Below, one piece after another: positions 35,710 to 47,408 of a stretch of 64,000 nt of DNA. Made by a program: the position numbers and the translations under genes. This DNA is from Methylomusa anaerophila (GTDB taxonomy: Bacteria > Bacillota > Negativicutes > Sporomusales > Sporomusaceae): assembly GCF_003966895.1 (NCBI RefSeq), contig NZ_AP018449.1:3303501-3367500 (forward strand), written 5' to 3'. Positions within the stretch are counted from its first letter, which is position 1, and each line of letters opens with the position of its first letter. The notes below the pieces were generated by a model. The model was not told where the DNA came from. It made no database searches and worked only from the letters and a program-made list of their open reading frames with translations.

Positions 35710-35749
35710 GTTCTATACTAATTAGTATAGAACAAATTAGTATAGAACA
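35710..35749. promoter_or_regulatory. Repeated palindromic operator candidate
   Basis: GTTCTATACTAATTAGTATAGAAC (35710-35733) is a perfect 24-bp palindrome (ATACTAATTAGTAT at its centre), and a third half-site ATTAGTATAGAAC (35736-35748) follows. It lies about 55 bases upstream of the minus-strand DUF155 gene, where its promoter should be, and looks like a regulator-binding array. Confidence 0.5.
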
Positions 35750-35753
35750 AAAT

Positions 35754-35773
35754 CCCCGGTTATTAAACCGGGG
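35754..35773 (-). terminator. Terminator of the DNA-repair operon
   Basis: CCCCGGTT, a four-base loop and AACCGGGG form a perfect 8-bp stem; on the minus strand it is followed by ATTTTG. It lies about 50 bases past the end of the TIGR03915 gene. Confidence 0.75.
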
Positions 35774-35822
35774 AGAAGCAGAGGTTGCCAAAAAATTAAT
35801 TTTTTTCAGAACGGTTAGTGTT

Positions 35823-36656
35823 TTATTTTATCAGGGGTTTTTCATGCGTCGGGAGGTTCCATAACTTCCCGGCAGAGCCGGGCAGCTTTGGCGGGATATT
35901 TTTTGGCGCGCGGCCAAATTCTGTCATGTATTTCCAGTAACGTTTTGGCATGTGGCTCATACGGCACTCCGGATTATACCGGCCCTGGATCGCAATGGTA
36001 TCATAAAACAGCTGCCATAGTTCGCGAAAAGTTTGCTCCTCCTCATCTACTACAGGCAATTCGAGAGAGCCAATCGGAATGATCGCCGACCGGTACGGCT
36101 GATATACCAGTCCCACGCCATATGTTTTGTCATGGATTAAAAAGCGCTCTTCCGGATAACGCTCACAAAAATGCTGCACCAGCAGCGGCAGCACGAAATT
36201 TTTCGGCGCAATTTCACCCACAAGAACGTTGTTGAAAATGGAAAATCGCAGGAAGCCCTTTAACAAATGACTTTCCCTGTTTAAATGGTTTACCGCTTTA
36301 AAGAGCCTATTCACCACATCATTGGTCAGCATATTCATTACAGACGGCCCGCAGCGGTATCCTAACCGCAGGAATAGCAGGATGTATAACTCTTTTTGAG
36401 CAAGACAAGTTAAGAAAGCGTGTCGGACAATATTTAGCGCTGAAAACCCCATCTTGGGCGAAATGGACGCCAATACCCGGTTTGCTTTTTGCAAATCAGT
36501 CGGAATTTCTTTAACGGAAAAGAGCAGGGGCTGGGATGCACCCGCCAGAAGAATATCCAGCGGAATTTCTTTTTTTTCATAACTTTCAAATACACAGCAC
36601 AATAATCCGTCAAAACTTCCATCATAGCGATAAATCACATCGGACTGGTTACGCAT
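35823..36656 (-). CDS. TIGR03915-type putative DNA repair protein
   Basis: This 277-residue protein matches the family found paired with TIGR03916 radical SAM proteins: YRYDGSFDGLLCCVFESYEKKE at the N-terminus (shown in part), YILLFLRLGYRCG near 92, and the C-terminal MPKRYWKYMTEF. The chemistry is unknown; some homologs are fused to a uracil-DNA-glycosylase-like domain, which suggests DNA repair or modification. It overlaps the radical SAM gene by 22 bases, with GGAGG upstream of the ATG. An upstream LexA box supports a DNA-damage role. Confidence 0.85.
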   Translation of the reverse strand: MRNQSDVIYRYDGSFDGLLCCVFESYEKKEIPLDILLAGASQPLLFSVKEIPTDLQKANRVLASISPKMGFSALNIVRHAFLTCLAQKELYILLFLRLGYRCGPSVMNMLTNDVVNRLFKAVNHLNRESHLLKGFLRFSIFNNVLVGEIAPKNFVLPLLVQHFCERYPEERFLIHDKTYGVGLVYQPYRSAIIPIGSLELPVVDEEEQTFRELWQLFYDTIAIQGRYNPECRMSHMPKRYWKYMTEFGRAPKNIPPKLPGSAGKLWNLPTHEKPLIK

Positions 36657-37969
36657 TTTCGTATATCCTCCAGTGATAAGGGCAGCATCGACGGCTGATC
36701 AAAAAGAGAAAGCTGTTCTGCCGGCAGGGAAAAACCCGCATGATATAATGCCAGCGTTTTTTCGGATAGTAAAGAGCGGAGAAAAGCATTCTGGGTAATT
36801 TTTATACCGTCTATTGTTTTTCCGCCGCAGGTGATAAAATACTGCGCTCGCTTGAGGACAACCCCGAGGTTTTTTAAGCCGTCCAAGTGAAGAGCCGTTG
36901 TACGACGGGCAGTTACAATCCGTTTGGCGCTGGTTACGCCAATGCCTGGTACTCGCAGCAAGTCGCGATAGGGAGAGTGGTTTACATCCACAGGGAAAAA
37001 ATCCATATGATTGAGGGCCCAGTTGCATTTAGGATCTAAATAAGGGTTAAGACTCTGATGCTGCTGGTCAAGAAGCTCGTTAGCGGCAAAACCGTAAAAT
37101 CTTAGCAGCCAGTCCGCCTGATAAAGCCGGTGTTCACGCCAAAGGGGCGGTTTTGTATCTACTGCTGGCAGGAGGCTATTTTCAGCTACCGGCATATAGG
37201 CGGAGAAAAAAACACGTTTCAATTTATATTTATTATAAAGACCTTCCGCTAAATTTAAAATTTGAAGATCTGTGTCGGGAGTAGCGCCGATTATCATCTG
37301 TGTGCTCTGGCCGGCGGGAACGAACTTAGGTGCATGCCGATACTTTACTATGTCGCGTGAGTTTTCTTGTATCCGGCTTTGAATATAGCTCATGGGTGCA
37401 AAAATGGATTGTTTTGACTTATCCGGCGCCAGGAGCCGTAAACTGTTCTGAGACGGCAGCTCAATATTTACGCTCATCCGGTCCGCCAGCACACCAAGGC
37501 GAGTGAGCAGTGTACTATCCGCTCCGGGGATGGCTTTGGCATGGATATAGCCGGAAAAGCGGTATTCCTCCCGCAGGATATGCAGCGCCTCAATCATTTG
37601 TTCGCAGGTATAGTCCGGATTTTTTAACACGCCGGAGCTTAAAAAAAGGCCCTCAATGTAATTCCGTCGATAAAAATTGATGGTCAGCTCAGCTAATTCC
37701 CGCGGGGTAAAGGAAGCCCGCGGCGTGTCGTTTGACCGGCGGTTAACGCAGTATTTACAATCATAAACGCAAACATTGGTCATCAGTACTTTCAACAGGG
37801 AAACGCAGCGCCCGTCGGCCGCAAAGCTGTGGCAGATGCCACAAGCGGCCGCGCTGCCAATTCCTCCGGCCGTTGCCTTTTTATCCACTCCACTCGAAGT
37901 GCAGGCCACATCATATTTTGCCGCGGCGGTTAAAATTTTCAGCTTATCAAAAACATCCATATGCATCAA
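36635..37969 (-). CDS. Putative DNA modification/repair radical SAM protein (TIGR03916)
   Basis: This 444-residue protein has the radical SAM cluster motif CxxxCxxC at Cys67, Cys71 and Cys74, plus further conserved Cys at 23, 43, 46 and 55. The TIM-barrel core follows (YIEGLFLSSGVLKNPDY, YIHAKAIPGAD, VNIELPSQNSL). A helix-hairpin-helix DNA-binding motif, RVPGIGVTSAKRIV, lies near residue 340. The family is always paired with TIGR03915, as here. Starts at 37969 or an ATG three codons in are both possible. Its promoter contains a LexA/DinR box, so it is probably SOS induced. Confidence 0.9.
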   Translation of the reverse strand: MMHMDVFDKLKILTAAAKYDVACTSSGVDKKATAGGIGSAAACGICHSFAADGRCVSLLKVLMTNVCVYDCKYCVNRRSNDTPRASFTPRELAELTINFYRRNYIEGLFLSSGVLKNPDYTCEQMIEALHILREEYRFSGYIHAKAIPGADSTLLTRLGVLADRMSVNIELPSQNSLRLLAPDKSKQSIFAPMSYIQSRIQENSRDIVKYRHAPKFVPAGQSTQMIIGATPDTDLQILNLAEGLYNKYKLKRVFFSAYMPVAENSLLPAVDTKPPLWREHRLYQADWLLRFYGFAANELLDQQHQSLNPYLDPKCNWALNHMDFFPVDVNHSPYRDLLRVPGIGVTSAKRIVTARRTTALHLDGLKNLGVVLKRAQYFITCGGKTIDGIKITQNAFLRSLLSEKTLALYHAGFSLPAEQLSLFDQPSMLPLSLEDIRKCVTSPM

Positions 37970-37990
37970 CTCCCACTTGCCCTTGTTTTT

Positions 37991-38019
37991 ATTATACTAC
38001 AGAACATACGTTCTGGTAA
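37991..38019 (-). promoter_or_regulatory. SOS promoter with LexA (DinR) box
   Basis: On the minus strand TTACCA (38019-38014), a 17-base spacer and TATAAT (37996-37991) form a promoter. The spacer contains GAACATACGTTC (38002-38013 on plus), a perfect match to the Gram-positive LexA core GAAC-N4-GTTC, so bound LexA would cover the promoter. The radical SAM gene starts about 22 bases downstream of the -10. Confidence 0.82.
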
Positions 38020-38116
38020 AGGCGAATATAAAACCCCCACTTGCTTAGAGTAGGGGTAATTTTTCATTATAAATAATTATAGTGAATAAAAAAGTATGTC
38101 CATTAACTTTTCGTTA

Positions 38117-39043
38117 TTATGATGTTGGGCACAAAGTACCCAAAGTACCTAAAGTATCTTCGGAAGCTTGGGAAAGCAGAAAATTCCAGAAGGATTCGGT
38201 ACATACAGGCTGCAGCGGCTGGTGGCAGAGGGCGTAAAACTGCCGTACTATTTTCTGTTCGGGAATGGCAAGGTCCACCAGTTTCCCTGTGACAAGTTCG
38301 TCGTGAACCGCCCATTTCGATATAAAACCTACGCCCACCTTGTGCAAGACGGCGGCTTTTAAGGCTTCATTACTGTCAATTTCCATGACGACTTTGAGTT
38401 GTTCCGGTCTGATGTCATGGGAGGCAAGTGCTTCCATTGCGACACTCCGGGTACCGGAAGATTCTTTGCGCATAACAAAAGGAAGCTTTAATAAATCCAA
38501 GGAATTGCGGCAAAATCCTCTAGCAAAATCAGGATGAGCCACGAGTATTAATTCATCAGTCCAAAGGGGAAGACCGGCAAGCTTTTCTTGCGGCTTTTTT
38601 CCGACTATCGCGAGGGGAAATTCACCATTCTCAAAGGCGGAAAGAATGGTTTGACTGTCTCCTGAACGGACTGATATTCTTATAGCGGGATTACTGATGA
38701 GAAATTTGGCAGCGATAGGGGGCAATATATAGTTGCTGGGGATGGTGCTGGCGCCAATGATAATATGGCCGGCCGTGCCGGCAATTAGGCTTTTTATTTG
38801 ATTTTGAGTCTTTTGAACCAAATTGTTGATGGTACGAGTGCTTTCATATAACTTTTCACCATAAAGTGTCAGCGAAACTCCCTTGGAAGTCCGAATAAAA
38901 AACGGACAGGAAAAATTTTTCTCCAGGTTGTCAATATGAAACGATATAGTAGGTTGGGTAAGGTCCAGTTTTTTTGCTGCCGCAGAAAAGCTGCCTTCTT
39001 CCACGACCGTGAGAAAAACGGTTAGAGCCTGTAAATAAGACAT
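38117..39043 (-). CDS. LysR family regulator, selenium-metabolism type
   Basis: This 308-residue protein has the LysR helix-turn-helix (FLTVVEEGSFSAAAKKLDLTQP in part, residues about 10-60) and a periplasmic-binding-like effector domain (GHIIIGASTIPSNYILPPI onward). The ATG at 39043 is preferred because GAGGTG is 6 bases upstream. It resembles LysR proteins annotated with selenium metabolism, and the divergent neighbour is a DUF3343 protein of the putative Se/S carrier group. The effector is unknown. Confidence 0.82.
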   Translation of the reverse strand: MSYLQALTVFLTVVEEGSFSAAAKKLDLTQPTISFHIDNLEKNFSCPFFIRTSKGVSLTLYGEKLYESTRTINNLVQKTQNQIKSLIAGTAGHIIIGASTIPSNYILPPIAAKFLISNPAIRISVRSGDSQTILSAFENGEFPLAIVGKKPQEKLAGLPLWTDELILVAHPDFARGFCRNSLDLLKLPFVMRKESSGTRSVAMEALASHDIRPEQLKVVMEIDSNEALKAAVLHKVGVGFISKWAVHDELVTGKLVDLAIPEQKIVRQFYALCHQPLQPVCTESFWNFLLSQASEDTLGTLGTLCPTS

Positions 39044-39329
39044 GAGTTTCACCTCAGAACGTAATTTGATTCAGTAATGGATCGGCATTTTTATAGTTAC
39101 TTTCGATTTGCCGTCAGTTTTTCCTGTCGGTTTCATAGTGAAGCAGGAATTTTTGTGTTCCGTATTATTGGTCTTGCTTTCAAGGGAAATATTACCATTT
39201 GACCAAAAGGAGTTTAAGGAAATATGTCGAATATTTGCATAGATAAAAATAAAAAAATTAAAAAAATCTCTAAACAAAGCAGTTTTAATGCAAAAGTGAC
39301 ACGCGTGACAAGCGGGAAAGGCAGTTAAT
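39044..39329. other. Divergent intergenic region, LysR and DUF3343
   Basis: This AT-rich 286-base gap has an A-rich run (39241-39275) and no ORF. I see no convincing promoter pair; a LysR-type T-N11-A site may be present but cannot be singled out. Confidence 0.3.
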
Positions 39330-39566
39330 ATGACAGCCTATGTGATTACATTTCCTTCTGTTTATCATGCTTTTCGGGCTAAAAAGCTTCTGAAGGGAGA
39401 AGGAATTCCGGCCGAACTTGTCCCTGTTCCCCGGGAACTGAGCGGGTCTTGCGAAGGGCTTGCTGCCCAGGTGAGCGAGGAACATATTGAACAGGCAGTG
39501 GAAATTCTGGGCAACAGAGGTGTAGCCATGGTACAAAAGGGTGTAAAAGTTTTGCTGGATAACTAA
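39330..39566 (+). CDS. DUF3343 putative Se/S carrier-like protein
   Basis: This 78-residue protein fits DUF3343, small ferredoxin-like-fold proteins with sequence such as YVITFPSVYHAFRAKKLL, LVPVPRELSGSCEGLAA (with one Cys) and a C-terminal helix. The family is named a putative selenium/sulfur carrier because it co-occurs with selenium-trait genes; direct evidence is thin. It is divergent from the LysR gene and 36 bases before pcrA. Confidence 0.82.
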   Translation: MTAYVITFPSVYHAFRAKKLLKGEGIPAELVPVPRELSGSCEGLAAQVSEEHIEQAVEILGNRGVAMVQKGVKVLLDN

Positions 39567-39602
39567 TATTGATAATTGGAAATTTGGGGGATACTGGAAC
39601 TC

Positions 39603-41840
39603 ATGCAAAACATATTTAAGCGGATGAATCCTGCTCAACAGGAAGCAATTGCCCATATTAACGGACCGCTGCTGGTGCTGGCGGGGGCAGGATCAGGGAA
39701 GACCAGGGTTTTAACCAGTCGTATCGCCTATCTTTTATCGCAGGGAGTTGCGCCGTACCATATTTTGGCTATTACCTTCACCAATAAAGCAGCCGCAGAG
39801 ATGAAGGAGCGGGTTGCCGCCCTGGTAGGTCCTGTGGCTAAGGATATTTGGCTAAGTACTTTTCACGCTTTTTGCGCTAAGTTTTTACGGCTGGAAATTG
39901 AATATTTGGGAGGCTATAACCGGAATTTTGTCATATACGATGCTGCCGATTCCCAGGCCTTGATTAAGAATTGCCTGAAGGAACTGAACCTGGATGACAA
40001 GCAATTTACTCCCAACGGGGTACAAGCAGCCATATCCAACGCGAAAAATGCTTTATTGGCCGTTCAGGGCTTCACCAATCAGGCAGATAATTTTTATGCG
40101 CTCAAAGTTGCTGAGGTCTATAAACTCTATCAGCATAAGCTGAAAGCCAATAATGCTTTGGATTTTGATGATTTGCTGCTGCTGTCGGTAGATCTTTTGG
40201 AATATAATGCCACGATAAGGGAAAAATACCAGAATAAGTTTCAGTATATTTTAATTGATGAATATCAAGATACTAACCAGGCTCAGTACCTTTTGGCAAA
40301 AATGCTGGCGGCAAAGTATCGAAACATTTGTGTCGTGGGTGATGTGGACCAGAGCATATATGCCTGGCGCGGCGCCAATATACGAAATATTATGGACTTT
40401 GAGGCTGACTATCCGGAGGCTAAGGTTATAAAGTTGGAGCAGAACTATAGGTCCACACAGAACATTTTAGATGCAGCCAACGCAGTCATTGAGAATAATC
40501 TTGACCGTAAACCCAAATCTCTCTGGACGGAAAACGAAGCCGGCGAACCAATTACCTGCTACATGGCCGACGACGAACGGGATGAAGCCCGGTATATCGT
40601 TGATACCATTACCAGACTGAATACGGTATATAACACGTCTTATGGCGGCATGGCTGTTCTCTATCGGACAAACGCTCAGTCGCGGGTAATTGAAGAATCA
40701 TTGGTAAAGTACGGCATTCCTTATACTATGGTGGGCGGGCTAAAATTCTATGATCGTAAAGAAGTAAAAGACATATTAGCCTATTTGCGGGTCTTATTTA
40801 ATCCTGCCGACGCAGTAAGTTTGCTGCGTATAATCAACGTACCGCGGCGGGGAATCGGCGATACCACTATCGGTAAGCTTGTGGAATACGCAACAGGCAA
40901 TAACGTAGCCTTGTTTGATGCCGTATCCAATCCCGACCTGGTGCCGGGTCTTACCGCCAGAGCCCGAGGACAGCTGGAATCATTGGCGGAACTGATATTT
41001 ACCTTAATGTCATACCAAAATACCATGTTGGTGGCGGAAATTGTAGAAAAAGTGATGAAAGAAACCGGGTATCTTGCCGAGCTTGAGAATGAAGATACGC
41101 CGCAGGCTGAAGCACGTATTGAGAATTTAAAGGAATTTATAAGCGTAGCCAAGGAATTTGCCGGCAGTGAAGTTGAAAATAATTTGGAAAATTTTCTAAG
41201 TCACGTTGCCTTGGTTACCGATGCGGATACAGCCCAGACCGGTGATGAAAGAGTTACGCTAATGACTCTTCACTCGGCTAAGGGCCTTGAGTTTCCAATA
41301 GTTTTCCTCGCCGGGCTGGAAGAAGGTATTTTTCCCCATGTCCGAACCATGATGGACGAAGGGGATGTGGAAGAGGAGCGGCGTCTTTGCTATGTGGGAA
41401 TTACGCGAGCCAGGCGCAAGCTATATGTCAGTTACGCCCGCCAGCGCATGATATATGGTAATACTGTTACGTATTCTCCTTCCCGGTTTCTGGCTGAGAT
41501 TCCCAGCCACCTGATGGAACGGTTTGCACCGGCGCGGCCAGCCTTTCCGGCATACCAACGCCCAACGCAATCCAATTATCAGTTAAACCCGACCGCTGGA
41601 GTTTCACGGGCACCGCATAAAAAGCCTGAGTTGACTGTCCTCAAGAGTCCTGTGCCGAGTCCCGCCCGTCCCAGGGAAATGAATTGGAAGGCGGGTGAAA
41701 AAGTATATCATGCCAAATGGGGAAACGGCACAATTGTGGAAGTAAAAGGCAAGGGTGCAAGCCAGGAACTTAAGATTGCTTTTCCCAATCAGGGAATTAA
41801 GCAGCTGCTGGCCCAGATAGCGCCGATCAGTAGAGTATAG
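39603..41840 (+). CDS. pcrA: ATP-dependent DNA helicase PcrA/UvrD
   Basis: This 745-residue SF1 helicase unwinds DNA 3'-5' in repair and replication restart. It has the Q motif (MNPAQQEAI), Walker A GAGSGKT near 30, motif II DEYQDTN, motif III GDVDQSIYAWRGA, motif IV QNYRST, motif V TLHSAKGLEFP and motif VI YVGITRARRKL. The C-terminal Tudor-like domain GEKVYHAKWGNGTIVEV is typical of PcrA. The ATG at 39603 is chosen over an upstream TTG by family length. It is linked to ligA, as in many Firmicutes. Confidence 0.96.
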   Translation: MQNIFKRMNPAQQEAIAHINGPLLVLAGAGSGKTRVLTSRIAYLLSQGVAPYHILAITFTNKAAAEMKERVAALVGPVAKDIWLSTFHAFCAKFLRLEIEYLGGYNRNFVIYDAADSQALIKNCLKELNLDDKQFTPNGVQAAISNAKNALLAVQGFTNQADNFYALKVAEVYKLYQHKLKANNALDFDDLLLLSVDLLEYNATIREKYQNKFQYILIDEYQDTNQAQYLLAKMLAAKYRNICVVGDVDQSIYAWRGANIRNIMDFEADYPEAKVIKLEQNYRSTQNILDAANAVIENNLDRKPKSLWTENEAGEPITCYMADDERDEARYIVDTITRLNTVYNTSYGGMAVLYRTNAQSRVIEESLVKYGIPYTMVGGLKFYDRKEVKDILAYLRVLFNPADAVSLLRIINVPRRGIGDTTIGKLVEYATGNNVALFDAVSNPDLVPGLTARARGQLESLAELIFTLMSYQNTMLVAEIVEKVMKETGYLAELENEDTPQAEARIENLKEFISVAKEFAGSEVENNLENFLSHVALVTDADTAQTGDERVTLMTLHSAKGLEFPIVFLAGLEEGIFPHVRTMMDEGDVEEERRLCYVGITRARRKLYVSYARQRMIYGNTVTYSPSRFLAEIPSHLMERFAPARPAFPAYQRPTQSNYQLNPTAGVSRAPHKKPELTVLKSPVPSPARPREMNWKAGEKVYHAKWGNGTIVEVKGKGASQELKIAFPNQGIKQLLAQIAPISRV

Positions 41841-43898
<2,058 letters not shown>

Positions 43899-43900
43899 TG

Positions 43901-43929
43901 TTTCCATTGCTGGCCAAGCATGGTATAAT
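43901..43929 (+). promoter_or_regulatory. Promoter of gatCAB
   Basis: TTTCCA (43901-43906), a 17-base spacer and TATAAT (43924-43929) lie between ligA and gatC. The -10 is perfect and the -35 matches four of six positions. Confidence 0.55.
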
Positions 43930-43941
43930 GGAATAATATTG

Positions 43942-43999
43942 GTATTCAGGAGTCAGAATTACGTCGGACGATTGTTTTTGCGTTCTGACTGCTGAATAC
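43942..43999. repeat. GTATTCAGGAGTCAGAA inverted repeat
   Basis: GTATTCAGGAGTCAGAA (43942-43958) and TTCTGACTGCTGAATAC (43983-43999) are imperfect inverted copies around about 24 bases. It belongs to the same short family as 25037-25080 and 44341-44410. Confidence 0.65.
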
Positions 44000-44045
44000 C
44001 TGAATATCTGGATAGAATTCTTTAGTGGATGGTGAAATTGAAAGT

Positions 44046-44336
44046 ATGAAGATTACGCGTGAAGATGTGGAAAATGTGGCTTTGCTTTCCCGCTTGGAGA
44101 TGAACGAAACGGAAATGGAACAGTATACCGTTCAGTTAAATGCCATCTTGGAATATGCCGAGGTGCTGGACAAGGTGAATACGGAGAACGTGGAAGCAAC
44201 GGCTCACGTGCTGCCGCTTAAAAATGTTATGCGTCCTGATGAGGTAAAGTCCTCTTTGCCACGGGAAGCGGCTTTGTCCAATGCGCCAGAGGCGGAAGAC
44301 GGGTATTTCAAGGTCCCGAAGATCATGGAAGGGTAA
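44046..44336 (+). CDS. gatC: Asp/Glu-tRNA amidotransferase subunit C
   Basis: This 96-residue GatC wraps the GatA-GatB interface of the tRNA-dependent amidotransferase. The family pattern MKITREDVENVALLSRLEM, then LNAILEYAEVLDKVNT and the C-terminal VMRPDEV and YFKVPKIME, is complete. I place the start at the ATG at 44046; an upstream GTG at 44025 is in frame. It is separated from gatA by a 104-base gap that holds a hairpin repeat. Confidence 0.93.
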   Translation: MKITREDVENVALLSRLEMNETEMEQYTVQLNAILEYAEVLDKVNTENVEATAHVLPLKNVMRPDEVKSSLPREAALSNAPEAEDGYFKVPKIMEG

Positions 44337-44340
44337 CATC

Positions 44341-44410
44341 CAGGAGTCAGAAGTCAGAAAAAAACCGGTTCGCGAAGCATTCTGAATTCTGACTCCTGAA
44401 TTCTGAATAC
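44341..44410. repeat. AGGAGTCAGAA inverted repeat before gatA
   Basis: CAGGAGTCAGAA (44341-44352) pairs with TTCTGACTCCTG (44388-44399), with a further TTCTGAATAC copy after. It is the third member of the short repeat family. Confidence 0.65.
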
Positions 44411-44440
44411 TTGATAAGAACAGAGATTGGAGGTTAACCA

Positions 44441-45907
44441 GTGGATCTATTTCATTTAACAGCTCACGCCCTACATGACAAGCTAATCAATAAAGAACTG
44501 TCCGCCGTGGAAATTGTAAAAGCTGTGTTTCAGAGAATTGACGCGGTGGAGGAGAAGGTTAAATCTTATATTACTCAGACCCGGGAAACAGCTTTGTCCC
44601 AGGCGGAAGCCGTTGACGCTAAAATCGCCAGAGGCGAGAAGATATCGCCATTGGCGGGGATTCCGGGCGCAATTAAAGACAACATGTGCACAAAAGGCAT
44701 AAAAACTACTTGTGCATCTAAGATTCTTACTGATTTTATCCCACCTTATAATGCTACGGTGATTGAAAAACTGGCAAATGAAGACACTGTTATGGTTGGA
44801 AAAGCAAACATGGACGAGTTTGCTATGGGCGGCTCAACCGAAAACTCCGGATTTTTCGTATCCCGTAATCCATGGGATCTTGCAAGGGTACCCGGGGGTT
44901 CCAGCGGCGGTTCGGCTGCGGCAGTGGCAGCGGGTGAGGCCATTTGGGCTTTAGGCTCGGATACCGGCGGTTCCATCCGCCAACCGTCCGCGTATTGCGG
45001 CCTTGTCGGCATAAAGCCAACATACGGGCGGGTATCCCGGTATGGGCTGGTAGCCTTTGCGTCATCTCTGGATCAAATTGGTTCAATTACCAGAGATGTT
45101 ACCGACTGTGCCCTGGTTCTGAACGCCATTGCCGGACACGATCCCAAAGACTCCACCGCGATAAAAGCCGATGTACCGGATTATACTCAGGCTCTTGTCA
45201 ACGATATCAAAGGTCTTAAAATCGGCTTGCCTAAGGAGTACTTTGTTGCCGGCATGGACCCGGAAGTGGAAAAAGCCGTATACAAAGCTATCGACCAGAT
45301 GGTAGCTTGCGGGGCGGAATATCAGGAAGTATCCATGCCGCATACTCAATATGCTTTATCGGCATACTATCTCATCGCTCCAGCCGAAGCCAGTTCCAAT
45401 CTGGCCCGTTATGACGGTGTGGGTTTCGGCTACCGCGGTGAAGGCAACGACATTGTCAGCATGTACAAACGGACCCGGAGCGAAGGCTTCGGCAGGGAGG
45501 TCAAGCGCCGTATCATGCTTGGAACCTATGCTTTAAGTTCCGGCTACTATGACGCCTATTATCTAAAGGCGCTCAAGGTTCGTACCCTGGTCAAACAAGA
45601 TTTTGACAAAGCTTTTGAAAAAGTGGATGTGCTGATTACACCCACAGCGCCTACGCAGGCGTTCAAAATTGGTGAAAAAGCTGACGATCCCTTGGCAATG
45701 TATCTCCAGGATGTCTGCACCATTCCCGTCAATCTGGCAGGAGTACCGGGTATTTCGGTTCCCTGCGGCTTTGCCAACGGGCTGCCGGTCGGTATGCAGA
45801 TTATCGGCAAGCCCCTTGACGAGATGACGGTAATCCGGACGGCCTATGCCTTTGAACAAATCAACGACTACCATACGCGCCTGGCGCCAGTCGGGGAGGT
45901 TCGGTAA
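44441..45907 (+). CDS. gatA: Asp/Glu-tRNA amidotransferase subunit A
   Basis: This 488-residue amidase releases ammonia from glutamine and passes it to GatB. The Lys-cisSer-Ser triad is visible: [10 protein letters not shown] (Lys near 78), [11 protein letters not shown] (cis-Ser near 153) and [12 protein letters not shown] (Ser near 177). The GTG start at 44441 follows TTGGAGG. Length is normal, and gatB starts 3 bases after the stop. Confidence 0.97.
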   Translation: MDLFHLTAHALHDKLINKELSAVEIVKAVFQRIDAVEEKVKSYITQTRETALSQAEAVDAKIARGEKISPLAGIPGAIKDNMCTKGIKTTCASKILTDFIPPYNATVIEKLANEDTVMVGKANMDEFAMGGSTENSGFFVSRNPWDLARVPGGSSGGSAAAVAAGEAIWALGSDTGGSIRQPSAYCGLVGIKPTYGRVSRYGLVAFASSLDQIGSITRDVTDCALVLNAIAGHDPKDSTAIKADVPDYTQALVNDIKGLKIGLPKEYFVAGMDPEVEKAVYKAIDQMVACGAEYQEVSMPHTQYALSAYYLIAPAEASSNLARYDGVGFGYRGEGNDIVSMYKRTRSEGFGREVKRRIMLGTYALSSGYYDAYYLKALKVRTLVKQDFDKAFEKVDVLITPTAPTQAFKIGEKADDPLAMYLQDVCTIPVNLAGVPGISVPCGFANGLPVGMQIIGKPLDEMTVIRTAYAFEQINDYHTRLAPVGEVR

Positions 45908-45910
45908 GTT

Positions 45911-47344
45911 ATGAAATACGAAACAGTCATTGGACTGGAAGTCCATTCGGAGCTTAAAACCCAGTCGAAAATTTTCTGCGGCTGCAGCACTAAGTTCGGT
46001 TCCGAGCAGAATACCAATGTGTGCCCGGTTTGCCTGGGCCTCCCGGGCGTACTGCCTGTAATCAACGAAAAAGTAGTAGAGTTTGCTGTCAGAGCAGGTC
46101 TTGCTCTCAACTGCAACATCCTGCCATTCAGTAAATTCGACCGGAAAAATTATTACTATCCCGATCTGCCCAAGAACTTTCAAACTTCTCAATACGACTT
46201 GCCGATTGCCGTTAACGGCTACCTGGAAATCGAAGTGAACGGAGAACCCAAACGCATTGGCATTACCCGGGTACATATGGAAGAGGATGCCGGCAAGCTG
46301 GTACACGCCGGCACCATTGTCAAATCGGATTATGCTTTGGTGGATTACAACCGGACCGGCGTTCCCCTGGTCGAGATTGTATCCGAACCTGATATCCGCA
46401 CGCCGGAGGAAGCTAAAGCCTATCTGGAAAAACTCAAATCCATTCTGCAATATATTGACGTATCCGACTGTAAGATGGAGGAAGGCAGCTTGCGCTGTGA
46501 CGCTAATATTTCCCTGCGTCCGGCAGGTTCCACCACGCTGGGGACCAAGGCGGAGATCAAAAACCTGAACTCTTTCCGCGCCGTGCAGCGAGGGTTGGAA
46601 TACGAGCAAGAACGCCAAGCCGAAGTATTGGATGACGGTGGCCGCATTATTCAGGAAACCCGTTCCTGGGATGAAGCCCGGGGAGTCACCCTGTCCCTGC
46701 GGAGTAAGGAACAGGCCCATGACTACCGCTATTTCCCGGAACCCGACCTGGTGCCCATAGTGGTTGATCCTGCCTGGGTAGATGACATCCGCGCCAGCCT
46801 GCCTGAACTCCCGGATGCACGAAAGGCCAGACTAATGGCCAATTACGGCCTTTCCTCATATGACGCGGAAACCATCACCGCCAGCCGGGAAATGGCAGAC
46901 TACTATGACGAGATAGTGAAGAAGGGCGCCGAAGCGAAAGTGGCGGCCAACTGGCTGATGGGAGAAGTATCCAAGCACTTGAATGCCGCTGCCTGTTCCG
47001 TTGCTGAGTGTCCGGTAAGTCCGGAAAATCTGGCCGGACTCATTAGCTTAATTGACAAAGGTACGATTTCCGGCAAAATCGCCAAAACCGTATTCGAGGA
47101 TATGTGGGAAAGCAGCAAAGACGCTGAAACCATTGTTAAGGAAAAAGGACTGCTCCAAATTAGCGACGAAGGCGCCATCATTGCGATAGTCGAGGCCGTT
47201 ATTGCGGCCAACCCCCAATCGGTGGCCGATTACCAAGCCGGTAAGGACCGGGCTATCGGCTTCCTTGTCGGACAGGTGATGAAACAGACCAAAGGCCGGG
47301 CGAACCCGGATTTGGTAAACAAACTGTTAAAAGAAAGAATGTAG
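45911..47344 (+). CDS. gatB: Asp/Glu-tRNA amidotransferase subunit B
   Basis: This 477-residue subunit activates the mischarged tRNA with ATP and amidates it. It has [15 protein letters not shown] at the N-terminus, the CGCSTKFG...CPVCLGLPG zinc-type Cys set, [17 protein letters not shown], and the C-terminal tRNA-binding YqeY-like tail domain ending [13 protein letters not shown]. With glnS present, its essential substrate may be Asp-tRNA-Asn; asnS is not in the window, so this is untested. Confidence 0.97.
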   Translation: MKYETVIGLEVHSELKTQSKIFCGCSTKFGSEQNTNVCPVCLGLPGVLPVINEKVVEFAVRAGLALNCNILPFSKFDRKNYYYPDLPKNFQTSQYDLPIAVNGYLEIEVNGEPKRIGITRVHMEEDAGKLVHAGTIVKSDYALVDYNRTGVPLVEIVSEPDIRTPEEAKAYLEKLKSILQYIDVSDCKMEEGSLRCDANISLRPAGSTTLGTKAEIKNLNSFRAVQRGLEYEQERQAEVLDDGGRIIQETRSWDEARGVTLSLRSKEQAHDYRYFPEPDLVPIVVDPAWVDDIRASLPELPDARKARLMANYGLSSYDAETITASREMADYYDEIVKKGAEAKVAANWLMGEVSKHLNAAACSVAECPVSPENLAGLISLIDKGTISGKIAKTVFEDMWESSKDAETIVKEKGLLQISDEGAIIAIVEAVIAANPQSVADYQAGKDRAIGFLVGQVMKQTKGRANPDLVNKLLKERM

Positions 47345-47364
47345 CCTTCGTTTTTATGATGAAA

Positions 47365-47390
47365 AAGCGGACGCCTGTGTGCGTCCGCTT
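47365..47390 (+). terminator. Hairpin after gatB
   Basis: AAGCGGACGC and GCGTCCGCTT form a perfect 10-bp stem with a six-base loop, 20 bases after gatB. The T tract is weak (CAGCTTG). Confidence 0.65.
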
Positions 47391-47408
47391 CAGCTTGTCG
47401 CCAAATCC

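Noticed and set aside
45563..46720. A 385-codon minus-strand ORF
   Set aside because: It is the antisense shadow of gatA and gatB, both of which have complete family motifs.
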